NCBI GenBank assembly: GCA_016213825.1
Contig: JACQZP010000011.1
Span: 62,001 to 126,000 of the forward strand
Source: Acetobacterium woodii
Lineage (GTDB): Bacteria > Bacillota > Clostridia > Eubacteriales > Eubacteriaceae
DNA: 64,000 bases
Direction of reading: 5' to 3'
Shown: positions 8,761 through 17,462 of the stretch, piece after piece
Position numbering within the stretch: position 1 is the stretch's first letter
Layout: the number at the start of each line of letters is the position of its first letter
Notes under the pieces: generated by a model
What the model was told of the DNA's origin: nothing
The model's input: only the letters and a program-made list of their open reading frames with translations
Databases searched by the model: none
Made by a program: the position numbers and the translations under genes

Positions 8761-9183
8761 ATGGCAATTAATGGAATTAATGACTATTTAAGTACCTCAG
8801 CAACAACTGCGGCTACATCACAAACAACAAGTAAAGCTGCCAAAACATCATTGAATATGGACGACTTTTTAAAACTCATGGTAGCCCAGCTTCAAAATCA
8901 GGATATGAACAATACTGCTGATACATCCCAGTATACAACCCAGATGGCTCAGTTTTCAATGGTACAGGCACTAACCGATTTGACGGAGCTTTCAAAAACA
9001 AACTATAGTCTCAGTATGATTGGAAAAGAAGTGACTCTGGCTGAAACAAAGTCAGACGGATCACTAAATACGATTACAGGGACAGTGGAAGGTGTTAATC
9101 TCTATAATGGCGATGCCCAAATCATTGTCAAAGGAGTCAGTTATCCGATGAGTAGTGTCATGGCAGTAGGACAGGCAAAATAA
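8761..9183 (+). CDS. flgD: Flagellar hook assembly scaffold FlgD
   Basis: FlgD caps the growing hook so that FlgE subunits can assemble, and it is later discarded. The conserved N-terminal motif NMDDFLKLMVAQLQNQDMNN is followed by TSQYTTQMAQFSMVQAL. At 140 residues the protein is shorter than the enterobacterial form, as in other Firmicutes. The frame is open upstream to 8659, but the ATG at 8761 follows AAAGGAG and the family begins here. It lies 13 bases after fliK. Confidence 0.93.
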   Translation: MAINGINDYLSTSATTAATSQTTSKAAKTSLNMDDFLKLMVAQLQNQDMNNTADTSQYTTQMAQFSMVQALTDLTELSKTNYSLSMIGKEVTLAETKSDGSLNTITGTVEGVNLYNGDAQIIVKGVSYPMSSVMAVGQAK

Positions 9184-9212
9184 TAACAATCGATTGAAAA
9201 AGAGGTGATCAT

Positions 9213-9623
9213 ATGGCTGAGAGAATCAATGGAAACTACTATCGGTTAAATGATGCAATCATTCGACAAACAGAAAGATTGTCTAATACCGCTAATCAGA
9301 CAAAAACAGCCAATAGTACAGAAAAAACAGAATCCAGCTTTCAGGAATTGCTTAATCAGCAGATTAAGAACACCGTTACTTTTACAAAACATGCAAACAT
9401 CCGAAAAGAACAAAGAAACATTGAAGTAACAGAAAGTGATTTAGAAAAACTGGGAAACGCATGCGACCAGGCCCAGGAAAAAGGGATTGGAAATGCACTG
9501 ATCATGATGGACAATTCAGCATTTATTGTCAATGCAGCTGACAAACGCGTCATAACCGTTATGGACAAAACAGAAATGAAAAACAAACTATTCAATGATA
9601 TTGATGGTGCCGTATTTATATAG
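9213..9623 (+). CDS. Flagellar operon protein, TIGR02530 family
   Basis: This 136-residue protein matches the small family found between flgD and flgE in many Gram-positive flagellar operons. The C-terminal half is the conserved part: FTKHANIRKEQRNIEVTESD, followed by a core with NALIMMDNSAFIVNAADKRVITVMD. The N-terminal third is polar and variable. No membrane segment or signal peptide is seen. Its exact role is unknown; the position suggests a function in hook assembly. The ATG follows AAGAGGTGATC. Confidence 0.85.
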   Translation: MAERINGNYYRLNDAIIRQTERLSNTANQTKTANSTEKTESSFQELLNQQIKNTVTFTKHANIRKEQRNIEVTESDLEKLGNACDQAQEKGIGNALIMMDNSAFIVNAADKRVITVMDKTEMKNKLFNDIDGAVFI

Positions 9624-9696
9624 TTGGACCTCTCTGAGGAAACTATAAAGCTTTGACCGATTGATAAGCTTTAGGCGGCACAGAAAGGAATTAAAA

Positions 9697-11175
9697 ATGA
9701 TCAGATCTTTATATTCAGGAATTTCCGGGATGGCAGCCCACCAAACAAAACTAAACGTTATTGGTAATAATATTGCCAATGTTAATACCTACGGTTTTAA
9801 AGCAAGCCGCGTCGTCTTCAGCGACGTATTATACCAAAATCTATCAACTGCTACAGGCGCGACCGCCACTACCGGAGGAACCAACGCCAGTCAGTTGGGT
9901 TATGGAACAAAGGTTGGGAGCATTGATATGCTTAACACCATTTCATCAGGTGCGACTACGGGCAGGGCATTAGATGTTTACATCGCTGGGGAAGGCTATC
10001 TGGCCGTACAGCCAGAAGCCGGAAGCAACCGCTACACCCGGGTTGGTAATTTAAAATTTGACGCCGATGGTAACTTAACCGATGGCAATGGTAGCAAGGT
10101 TATGGGAATACCAATTGATGCGGATGGTAATCCAATTATGAATGCCAATGGGACACTAGCGATTGATGCATTAAAAGCTATCAATGTTGACCCTAAAGAG
10201 CTGGAAAAATATACCGGTATTACCATTGGTAAATCCGGTGAGATTACGGGGATTAAAGCGGGTGATCCCGAATTTACAGCTGCAACAGGTTTTAGCTGGT
10301 TAAATTCGATCACCGTTCCGACTACATCCAATTATACTGGAAATGTTAAATTAGCTGTTGGGGATATGTCATCTGTTGATGAAACAGCAACTGAATATGT
10401 TAAAGGTTTATTGACACTTGATCCTACTGCTGGTGTTGAAGGATCGATAACCTTAACAAAAACGGGAGATGTATACACAATAAGTGGTCTTAGCGATAGT
10501 ACTGGAACCGAAATTACCGATTATGGGACAGCAACCCTCTCGTCAGCTGGAATTCTGACCTTTTCAAAAGTACCCGGCCTCAAAATAGACACAACTAAAA
10601 TTACTGGTGATACAACGGCAGGTGTTGGTATTGGGACTATTGTGAAAGATGGCTACACATCGGCTGTAGCCACTGTTTCTAACGCAGGTGGAGTGGTTGA
10701 GTACTTAAAGTCGGCTGATCTGGCAGATTTTGATGGCACGACAGACAGTAGCGTTGCTCTTACAAGCACAACAACTGATGGAACGCTCACGCTGGATGTT
10801 AATGGAACCGGATTTGCACAAATAATTACGGATGGGCTGGCGACAAATCCAACCGTTGGAAAAATTGAAACTGGCAGTGACAAACCAGTTACGTTAGGCT
10901 ATCTAGCCATTGCAAAATTTGGCAATACTGATGGTTTACTGCAGGATGGAAATGGATATTTTATGGAATCAGCTAACTCGGGTATACCCATTGCATCGAA
11001 AGCCGGAACAAACGGAACCGGTGGAACAGAGTCCGCCAATTTGGAAATGTCAAATGTCGATTTATCTCAGGAATTTACTGATATGATTATTGCCCAACGT
11101 GGTTTTCAGGCCAATTCGAGAATCATTACCGTATCAGACTCGATTCTTGAAGAACTCATTAACTTAAAACGATAA
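9697..11175 (+). CDS. flgE: Flagellar hook protein FlgE
   Basis: The 492-residue protein begins MIRSLYSGISGM and carries the rod/hook signature LNVIGNNIANVNTYGFK. It ends with the conserved C-terminal helix (DMIIAQRGFQANSRIITVSDSILEELINLKR). The middle, residues about 150-400, is rich in Thr, Gly, Ser and Asp and is the surface domain. Many copies build the curved universal joint between basal body and filament. The frame is open from 9661, but ATG 9697 follows AAAGGAATT and gives the family N terminus. Confidence 0.95.
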   Translation: MIRSLYSGISGMAAHQTKLNVIGNNIANVNTYGFKASRVVFSDVLYQNLSTATGATATTGGTNASQLGYGTKVGSIDMLNTISSGATTGRALDVYIAGEGYLAVQPEAGSNRYTRVGNLKFDADGNLTDGNGSKVMGIPIDADGNPIMNANGTLAIDALKAINVDPKELEKYTGITIGKSGEITGIKAGDPEFTAATGFSWLNSITVPTTSNYTGNVKLAVGDMSSVDETATEYVKGLLTLDPTAGVEGSITLTKTGDVYTISGLSDSTGTEITDYGTATLSSAGILTFSKVPGLKIDTTKITGDTTAGVGIGTIVKDGYTSAVATVSNAGGVVEYLKSADLADFDGTTDSSVALTSTTTDGTLTLDVNGTGFAQIITDGLATNPTVGKIETGSDKPVTLGYLAIAKFGNTDGLLQDGNGYFMESANSGIPIASKAGTNGTGGTESANLEMSNVDLSQEFTDMIIAQRGFQANSRIITVSDSILEELINLKR

Positions 11176-11188
11176 ACTAAGCTAGAAC

Positions 11189-11227
11189 AGCTCACCCGAA
11201 GGAGAAAACTTCTTCGGGTAGAGCTTT
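11189..11227 (+). terminator. Hairpin after flgE (possible attenuator)
   Basis: AGCTC-ACCCGAAG pairs with CTTCGGGT-AGAGCT and is followed by TTG, not a strong T run. It may lower read-through or protect the upstream mRNA end. Confidence 0.6.
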
Positions 11228-11232
11228 GTCTA

Positions 11233-11278
11233 AAGTCAGTCACCAAATATGTGTTTGCACATATTTGGTGACTGACTT
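11233..11278 (+). other. Long perfect hairpin between flgE and flbD
   Basis: Arms of 21 bases (11233-11253 and 11258-11278) are exactly complementary around TTTG. No T run follows. It is stronger than a typical terminator stem and probably acts as an mRNA processing or stability element separating flgE from the genes downstream. Confidence 0.7.
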
Positions 11279-11347
11279 CGAACTGCAAAAGATAATTGAC
11301 TTTATGCGGTTTAATCTCAAAAATAACACGACAATTGAGGTGGAAAT

Positions 11348-11542
11348 ATGATAGAATTAACAAGATTAAATAAACAAAAAAATGAAAAATTTATTTTAAA
11401 CAGTGAACTCATTGAAACCATTGAGGAAAAACCAGATACCACCATCAGACTTGTTAATGGAAAAAATATTGTTGTTGTAGAGAGCTCAGCGCAAGTTGTT
11501 TCAAAGGTACTTGCGTATAAACGAACTATTTATGGTCGTTAG
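11348..11542 (+). CDS. flbD: FlbD/SwrD family flagellar protein
   Basis: This 64-residue protein has the FlbD pattern: MIELTRLN at the start, then FILNSELIETIEEKPDTTI and a LVNGKNIVV strand. The Bacillus homologue SwrD raises flagellar motor power. In most Firmicutes flbD is followed by motA, motB and fliL, but here fliM comes next. The ATG follows GAGGTGG. Confidence 0.9.
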   Translation: MIELTRLNKQKNEKFILNSELIETIEEKPDTTIRLVNGKNIVVVESSAQVVSKVLAYKRTIYGR

Positions 11543-11604
11543 GAACTCAATTCTGAAAGATGAATTTAACAGAAGTGTCAAAACAATAGCTAGGAGAAAC
11601 GAAC

Positions 11605-12618
11605 ATGGCAGAAATTCTTTCGCAGAGTCAAATTGATAGTCTTTTAAGCAGTTTAATAAGTGGAAAAGACGAACCGGAAGCGCCAAGTGCGGCTCCGGGT
11701 AAAAAGGTTAAGGATTATGACTTTAGAAGACCTAAGCTATTTACCAGAGAACAGCTTAAACATTTATTCAGCATCTATGAAAACTACGCCAGATTAGTGT
11801 CTTCGCACATAACGGGGATTCTGCAAACCTATAGTTTGGTAGAGATTATCGAAGTAGAAGAACAACAATACTATGAATTTAATAACGCTTTACCGGATTC
11901 AGTACTCATGGGTCTCATCGACTTTGATATCAAAGACAGTGAGGACGAAGAAGATCTGGTAATAATGGATATATCCAAAGAAGTAGGGTTTTCGAGCTTT
12001 GACAGGCTTTTAGGAGGATCAGGGAAACCATTAAAAGAAGATCGCGAATTTACTGAGATTGAAATTGGCGTTATGGAGTACTTTTACAAAGGGATGATTA
12101 ACCTGATGAAAAATGTATGGTTTGATTATCTGGAAATATCACCAAGACTCATGAAAATCGAAACAAATTCTCGGATTCTCCAGGGGATTGGCGCAGATGA
12201 GAATGTCGTTATTATTGTTATGAGTATCAAGGTTAATGAATCCCAAGGGAAAATTAATATCTGCATCCCAGCAACTACCTTAGATATGCTCTTTAAGAAA
12301 AAAATGTCGCAAACTAAAAAGAATATTAAACGTGGAGATCAACAAGCAGAAGAAAAGAGACGTCTAAATATTATCAGTGAAATAAGAAAAACAGAATTGG
12401 AAATTAAAGGCGTATTAGGTGAGACAGAAGTACTCTCACAAGATATTTATGAATTGGAAGTGGGGGATATTATAAAGTTAAATAAGCCGGCCAATTCGAT
12501 GGTAGATGTTGTTGTAAATAGTGAGGTGTGGTTTAGAGGCGAAATGGGAGACTATAAGAAAAAAAGAGCTATTCAGATTAAAGAGCTTAATGAGAGGGGA
12601 AGTGAACTATACATATGA
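11605..12618 (+). CDS. fliM: Flagellar motor switch protein FliM
   Basis: The product has 337 residues. Its N-terminal SQSQIDSLLSSL is the peptide that binds phosphorylated CheY. The central domain (about residues 45-225) contacts FliG. The C-terminal SpoA domain includes ELEVGDIIKLNKPANSMVDVVV. FliM forms the C ring and transmits the signal that changes rotation direction. The stop overlaps the next start in ATGA, indicating translational coupling to fliY. Confidence 0.96.
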   Translation: MAEILSQSQIDSLLSSLISGKDEPEAPSAAPGKKVKDYDFRRPKLFTREQLKHLFSIYENYARLVSSHITGILQTYSLVEIIEVEEQQYYEFNNALPDSVLMGLIDFDIKDSEDEEDLVIMDISKEVGFSSFDRLLGGSGKPLKEDREFTEIEIGVMEYFYKGMINLMKNVWFDYLEISPRLMKIETNSRILQGIGADENVVIIVMSIKVNESQGKINICIPATTLDMLFKKKMSQTKKNIKRGDQQAEEKRRLNIISEIRKTELEIKGVLGETEVLSQDIYELEVGDIIKLNKPANSMVDVVVNSEVWFRGEMGDYKKKRAIQIKELNERGSELYI

Positions 12619-13730
12619 CAGATATAGCAGAGAATCCAGATAAGTTAACAGGAATGGAAATTGATGTCATCGGGGAAGTGATGAATATCAGTATGGGGAC
12701 GGCAGCAACAGCCATGTCAACCATTTTAAATACAAAAGTTAACATTACAACGCCAAGAATTGAAACAATTGGCGTTGAAGCATTTGAGTTCGCTTACCTT
12801 GAACCAGTTATTGGAGTTTTAATCAATTACGTTGAAGGTATCGAAGGTGCCAATGTTCTGTTACTGCAAGAATCAGACATGAAAAAAATTCTGTCGCAGT
12901 TATTTGACATGGACACCAGTGATGAGATAGAATTTGATGAAATAAGTAAAAGTGCCATTGGCGAAATCATGAACCAGATGATGGGGGCAGCAGCAGGAGC
13001 CTTGGCTTCATTTCTTGGGAAGGTAGTAAATATTTCCCCACCAGTACTGTTGGACACGACCAATAAATCCAGTATCCGGGATTTATTCTCGCTTAAAGGG
13101 GATAATCTGGTTAGCATTAAGTTTAACTTAAGTATTGAAGGTCTGGTAGAAAGTGAATTTATCAGTGCTATGGAACCTGCCTTAGCTCGGGAAATTGTAT
13201 CGATGTCAATGGGTGCCAGTGGGATGGATGACGAAGAAGAGGAAGTAGCCGTTCCGGCTCCGCCACCGCCAGTACAACAAGCACCAGTTCAACCGGAAGC
13301 CGCTTATCAACCGCCACCACAAGCAGCTTATGCACCACAGACAGAACCAGCCCGGGTTGTCAAAAATGAGCCACCACCAGTGGCTTACGCGCAGCCTCAA
13401 CAGCCAGTTCAAGTTAGCCCATATGAATATCGAAGTTTTGATCAAGATCAACGAACCAATAATATACCAGGAGACAATTTGGATTTGCTGATGTCAGTGC
13501 CAATCCAAATCACCGTTGAACTGGGTAAGACTCGTAAAAAGATAAAAGATATTGCTGAATTGACCCTTGGAAACATTGTAGAATTGGATCGACAGGCAGG
13601 TGACCAGGTAGATGTCATTGCAAACGGACGATTGATTGCCCGGGGAGATGTTGTCGTTGTCGATGATAACTATAGTGTTAAAATAACTGAAATCATCAAA
13701 GTCAGAGAAAATTCTGATCAAAAAAAATAA
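12615..13730 (+). CDS. fliY: Flagellar motor switch phosphatase FliY (CheC-like and FliN domains)
   Basis: This 371-residue fusion has two CheC-type phosphatase signatures with Glu and Asn (EVMNISMGTAATAM near the start and EIMNQMMGAAAGAL about residue 120). A linker rich in Pro, Gln and Ala follows (about 210-280). The C-terminal FliN/SpoA domain carries IAELTLGNIVELDRQAGDQVDV. FliY replaces the shorter FliN in Gram-positive motors and dephosphorylates CheY-P at the switch. Its start overlaps the fliM stop. Confidence 0.94.
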   Translation: MTDIAENPDKLTGMEIDVIGEVMNISMGTAATAMSTILNTKVNITTPRIETIGVEAFEFAYLEPVIGVLINYVEGIEGANVLLLQESDMKKILSQLFDMDTSDEIEFDEISKSAIGEIMNQMMGAAAGALASFLGKVVNISPPVLLDTTNKSSIRDLFSLKGDNLVSIKFNLSIEGLVESEFISAMEPALAREIVSMSMGASGMDDEEEEVAVPAPPPPVQQAPVQPEAAYQPPPQAAYAPQTEPARVVKNEPPPVAYAQPQQPVQVSPYEYRSFDQDQRTNNIPGDNLDLLMSVPIQITVELGKTRKKIKDIAELTLGNIVELDRQAGDQVDVIANGRLIARGDVVVVDDNYSVKITEIIKVRENSDQKK

Positions 13731-13775
13731 TAGCGAAAATTTATCACAAAGAAAGAATGGATTAAGGAGAAAAAA

Positions 13776-14138
13776 ATGAGTAAAATTTTAATTGTTGACG
13801 ATGCGGCCTTTATGCGTATGATGATCAAAGATAGTTTAAAAAAAGGTGGTTATACTGACTTTATCGAAGCAGAAAACGGTGAAATAGCACTGGCAGAGTA
13901 CAAAGAAAACCGTCCTGATTTAGTGCTATTGGACATTACTATGCCAGTTATGGATGGCATTCAGGCTTTACAAGCGATTAAAGGGTTTGAACCACAATCA
14001 AAAGTCATTATGTGTTCAGCTATGGGTCAGGAAGGTATGGTTGTTGAAGCCATCAAAAACGGTGCCCTGGATTTTATTGTAAAACCATTTAAGGCAGACC
14101 GTCTGATCCAAACCGTCAATAGTGCCCTTGGCAAGTAA
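13776..14138 (+). CDS. cheY: Chemotaxis response regulator CheY
   Basis: A stand-alone receiver domain of 120 residues. The acidic pair D8-D9, phosphoacceptor D53 (in LLDITMPVMDG), S81 and K103 (in FIVKPF) are all in place. CheA phosphorylates it, and CheY-P then binds FliM. In Gram-positive flagellar operons cheY follows fliY, as here. The start follows AAGGAG. Confidence 0.95.
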   Translation: MSKILIVDDAAFMRMMIKDSLKKGGYTDFIEAENGEIALAEYKENRPDLVLLDITMPVMDGIQALQAIKGFEPQSKVIMCSAMGQEGMVVEAIKNGALDFIVKPFKADRLIQTVNSALGK

Positions 14139-14155
14139 AAGAAAGTAGGCCCAAA

Positions 14156-14512
14156 GTGGGTATGAGTGATGTTTTTTCAATTATTCTAGCACTGGTAGGG
14201 ACCGTTGGAGTTATTGTTTTAACCTATTACGGAAGTCGTTGGTATATCGAACGGTTTATCAAAAGACCGGGATCATTGTCTGGACAACATCACATAAAAG
14301 TAGTTGAAAGATTGATTGTTGGCAAAAACGGTTCAATCATCATTGTCGATATTCAGGGCGTGCAGTATTTAGTTGGGGTGACCGAACAGAACATTCAAAT
14401 ATTGACAAGACTTGAAAAACCAATTTCATTTCAGAAAAAGCAGGAAATACAAAAAGAAAGCTTTTTGAGTTTGATGAAATCATTTTCTCAAAAGGAAAAA
14501 CAGAATGAGTGA
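14156..14512 (+). CDS. fliO: Flagellar biosynthesis protein FliO
   Basis: The 118-residue protein has one N-terminal membrane helix (IILALVGTVGVIVLTYYGSRWY). A cytoplasmic beta-rich part follows, with VVERLIVGKNGSIIIVDIQGVQYLVGVTEQNIQIL, the FliO/FliZ pattern. FliO helps FliP form the export gate. The GTG at 14156 follows GTAGG at good spacing. The ATG at 14162 is an alternative start two codons later. The gene overlaps fliP by eight bases. Confidence 0.88.
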   Translation: MGMSDVFSIILALVGTVGVIVLTYYGSRWYIERFIKRPGSLSGQHHIKVVERLIVGKNGSIIIVDIQGVQYLVGVTEQNIQILTRLEKPISFQKKQEIQKESFLSLMKSFSQKEKQNE

Positions 14513-15293
14513 AAAAATTGAGATGATAAAAAAAAGAAAAGTGACACTTAAAAAAGCACTAGTCATAATGCCGATTATTGCCATCTTGTTTTTTCTGACA
14601 GCAACAACAGCTCATGGTGCAGAACTTTCGGTCGAAGGGCTGCTGGCTGGTCAAAGTTCAGACACTGTAAAAATTGTTGTCTTGATGACGTTGATTGCCA
14701 TTGTGCCAACTTTATTACTGATGATGACCTGTTTTGGCAGAATTATTATTGTGTTATCTTTTTTGAGAAGTGCTTTGGGTTTACAACAAACACCGCCAAA
14801 TCAGATTTTAGTTGGCCTGGCATTAGCAATCACCTTCTTTGTGATGGCACCGGTTTTAACCGAGATCAATAAGGTTGCTTTACAACCCTACAATGCCGGG
14901 ACTATAAATACGCAACAATTCCTGGATCTGGCAACTGTTCCCATTGAAGAATGGATGTTAAAACAGACAACAACTCAGGATGTAGACTTGTTTAAGAATC
15001 TATCTGTTCAGGCTGGTCAAACTGGTGTTGAAAATCTAGCGCCGCAAGAGTTGCCATTGACCATCGTTATTCCAGCATTTATCATCAGTGAATTAAAAAG
15101 AGCCTTTTTGATCGGATTTTTGTTGTTTATTCCATTTTTGCTCATTGATATGATTGTATCCAGCGTGCTCATGTCCATGGGGATGATGATGCTTCCACCG
15201 GTTATGATTTCACTACCATTTAAGATTATGCTGTTTGTGGTAGTAGACGGATGGGGTCTCTTAGTCAAAACCTTGATTATGACCTATAACTAA
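14505..15293 (+). CDS. fliP: Flagellar export gate protein FliP
   Basis: The 262-residue product has a signal-like hydrophobic N terminus ending TATTAHGAE, followed by the FliP membrane core. Signatures include CFGRIIIVLSFLRSALGLQQTPPNQ and the C-terminal MGMMMLPPVMISLPFKIMLFV. FliP with FliQ and FliR forms the helical pore of the flagellar type III export apparatus. It overlaps fliO and is followed by fliQ after 16 bases. Confidence 0.96.
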   Translation: MSEKIEMIKKRKVTLKKALVIMPIIAILFFLTATTAHGAELSVEGLLAGQSSDTVKIVVLMTLIAIVPTLLLMMTCFGRIIIVLSFLRSALGLQQTPPNQILVGLALAITFFVMAPVLTEINKVALQPYNAGTINTQQFLDLATVPIEEWMLKQTTTQDVDLFKNLSVQAGQTGVENLAPQELPLTIVIPAFIISELKRAFLIGFLLFIPFLLIDMIVSSVLMSMGMMMLPPVMISLPFKIMLFVVVDGWGLLVKTLIMTYN

Positions 15294-15309
15294 AGAAAGG
15301 AGCTGGCAA

Positions 15310-15576
15310 ATGGATACATCACAATTAATCGAAATTTTCAGAGATGCAATTCTAACTGGAATGAAAGTAGCGGGCCCAATCCTTTTGATTAGTATGTTAG
15401 TTGGATTGGTTATTTCAATTATTCAGGCGGCTACTTCCATCAATGAGCAAACCATGACCTTTGTGCCTAAATTGATTATCACTGCCATCATGCTCGTTGT
15501 ATTTGGAGGTTGGATGTTGCAACAAATGATGGATTTGTTTTTGAGAGTTATGGAATTAATTGCTACTAAGATCTAG
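15310..15576 (+). CDS. fliQ: Flagellar export gate protein FliQ
   Basis: An 88-residue protein with two transmembrane helices. It has the typical sequence GPILLISMLVGLVISIIQAATSINEQTM and the pattern VPKLI in between. It forms part of the FliPQR export gate. The start follows AAAGGAGCTGG. Confidence 0.95.
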   Translation: MDTSQLIEIFRDAILTGMKVAGPILLISMLVGLVISIIQAATSINEQTMTFVPKLIITAIMLVVFGGWMLQQMMDLFLRVMELIATKI

Positions 15577-15590
15577 AGAAATAAATATGG

Positions 15591-16373
15591 GTGATAATTG
15601 TGACATTTGACATGAATCAGTATTTGATTTTTCTATTGGCCAGTTGCAGAACCGCAGGAGTCATTTTTTTTAATCCGATATTTGGAAGAAATAGTGTTCC
15701 TACGATCATGAAAGTCGGATTATCTTTAGCAATCGCTTTATATGCAGTCTTTGATCTGGGCGTAAATCAAGTTCAGGTCATTAACTACTCAGCCATTGAA
15801 TTTATTGGCGCGATGCTGCAAGGGTTTATTATTGGTATTGTTATTGGATTTATCATGTCAATGTTTCTTACTGTTTTCCAATTAGGCGGGGAATTAATTG
15901 ACATGCAAATGGGTTTGAGTATGGCATCCATGTATGACCCGGCCACCAAGGCCAACATTTCTGTTACAGGTAACTTGTTAACAGCCATGTATGTGCTTAT
16001 TTTTTTTATTTCCAATGCCCATTTAGCATTATTTACTGTTCTAATAAAATCATTTCAGGCAGTTCCGGTTGGGATCGGTACTATTAGCGACAAGGTTGGT
16101 GTCTATTTTATTGAACTGATGTATTATATTTTTTTATATGCTGTCCAACTGGCTATTCCCATCATTGTTACCGAGATTATTGCAGAATTTGCCGTAGGGA
16201 TTCTAATGCGACTGGTACCGAATATTAATGTTTTTGTTATTAATATTCAAATAAAAGTTTTCATCGGTTTGATTGTCATTTTCACCTTAATCCCTACATT
16301 GGCAAATTTTATGACACAAATGAATCTGTTGATGATGGAAAAAATAAATCAGGTACTGACATTTTTTATATAG
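15591..16373 (+). CDS. fliR: Flagellar export gate protein FliR
   Basis: This 260-residue membrane protein has at least six hydrophobic segments. FliR motifs include RTAGVIFFNPIFGRNSVP, GGELIDMQMGLSMASMYDP and the C-terminal LVPNINVFVINIQIKVFIGL. It is the third gate subunit. GTG 15591 is the longest start and the ribosome-binding site is weak. GTG 15600 and ATG 15612 are alternatives in the same frame. Confidence 0.94.
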   Translation: MIIVTFDMNQYLIFLLASCRTAGVIFFNPIFGRNSVPTIMKVGLSLAIALYAVFDLGVNQVQVINYSAIEFIGAMLQGFIIGIVIGFIMSMFLTVFQLGGELIDMQMGLSMASMYDPATKANISVTGNLLTAMYVLIFFISNAHLALFTVLIKSFQAVPVGIGTISDKVGVYFIELMYYIFLYAVQLAIPIIVTEIIAEFAVGILMRLVPNINVFVINIQIKVFIGLIVIFTLIPTLANFMTQMNLLMMEKINQVLTFFI

Positions 16374-16394
16374 TGCTGATAATCGGAGAAAAAA

Positions 16395-17462
16395 ATGGCT
16401 GAATCAGAAAAAACCGAAAAAGCAACCCCAAAAAAGCGAAAAGATGAGCGAAAAAAAGGGAACACCTTTCAAAGCAAAGATGTTGTCAGTGTCGTTCTTC
16501 TCTATATGGCATTTTTCATTTTGAACTTACTGGTACCTTTTATTTATTTGCAGATCAAAAATTTATATGTCGCCCAAATGGACAAAATGGTAAACCTCGA
16601 TACTTTGACCGTTGCTACGGTTGGCCAGCTTTTTCGCGAAATTGCAGTTGTTTTTTTTATTTCGGTTCTGCCAATTGCGGTCATAATCATGGTCGCTGCT
16701 ATTATTGCATCAGGTGTTCAGACCGGCTTCCTGGTTACTGGGGAAGCGCTCAAACCAAAATTCAATCGGATCAACCCACTTAGCGGCTTAAAACGAATGG
16801 TTTCACTAAGAGCATTGGTTGAACTTGTTAAATCAATCATCAAAGTTACACTGATCATTGGTGTTATTTATACCATTATTTTAAGCCTGATTCCAATGAC
16901 GCCGGATATGCTGACAACCAGAATTGATGAAAATACAATGTTTATGCAGGATAAGATTATGTCAATGGTGCAGACAATCTGTATGATTTTTGCTATTGTT
17001 GCAGTTCTTGACTATGCTTATCAACGTTATGATTATGAAAAGAAATTAAAAATGACCAAACAGGAAGTCAAAGACGAGTATAAACAGACAGAAGGAAGCC
17101 CTGAGATCAAAGGAAAAATCAGACAAAAGCAACGAGAAATGAGTATGAGTCGAATGATGCAGATGGTACCTCAAGCGGATGTTATTGTCAGAAATCCGAC
17201 CCATTATGCGGTTGCTTTGAAATATGATATGGATCATGATGTTGCCCCGATGGTACTGGCTAAAGGAAAAGATCATATCGCCTTGCGAATTGTCAAGGTT
17301 GGGGAAGATAACAAGGTGCCTGTGAAAGAAAATAAACCATTGGCAAGAGGTTTGTATGAATCGGTAGAAATCAACGATTACATACCTGCAGAACTCTACA
17401 AAGCCGTGGCAGAATTAATGGCATGGGTTTACAGTAATAAAAAGAAGGAAAATATCTCATGA
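16395..17462 (+). CDS. flhB: Flagellar export switch protein FlhB
   Basis: The 355-residue protein opens with the cytoplasmic EKTEKATPKKRKDERKKGN segment. Four transmembrane helices follow, then a C-terminal domain with the self-cleavage motif N267-P268-T269-H270. Cleavage there, together with FliK, changes the export specificity from hook to filament subunits. The stop overlaps the flhA start in ATGA. Confidence 0.96.
   Translation: MAESEKTEKATPKKRKDERKKGNTFQSKDVVSVVLLYMAFFILNLLVPFIYLQIKNLYVAQMDKMVNLDTLTVATVGQLFREIAVVFFISVLPIAVIIMVAAIIASGVQTGFLVTGEALKPKFNRINPLSGLKRMVSLRALVELVKSIIKVTLIIGVIYTIILSLIPMTPDMLTTRIDENTMFMQDKIMSMVQTICMIFAIVAVLDYAYQRYDYEKKLKMTKQEVKDEYKQTEGSPEIKGKIRQKQREMSMSRMMQMVPQADVIVRNPTHYAVALKYDMDHDVAPMVLAKGKDHIALRIVKVGEDNKVPVKENKPLARGLYESVEINDYIPAELYKAVAELMAWVYSNKKKENIS

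Noticed and set aside
9661-9696. Upstream extension of flgE
   Set aside because: The extra 12 residues precede the family N terminus, and the ATG at 9697 has the better ribosome-binding site.
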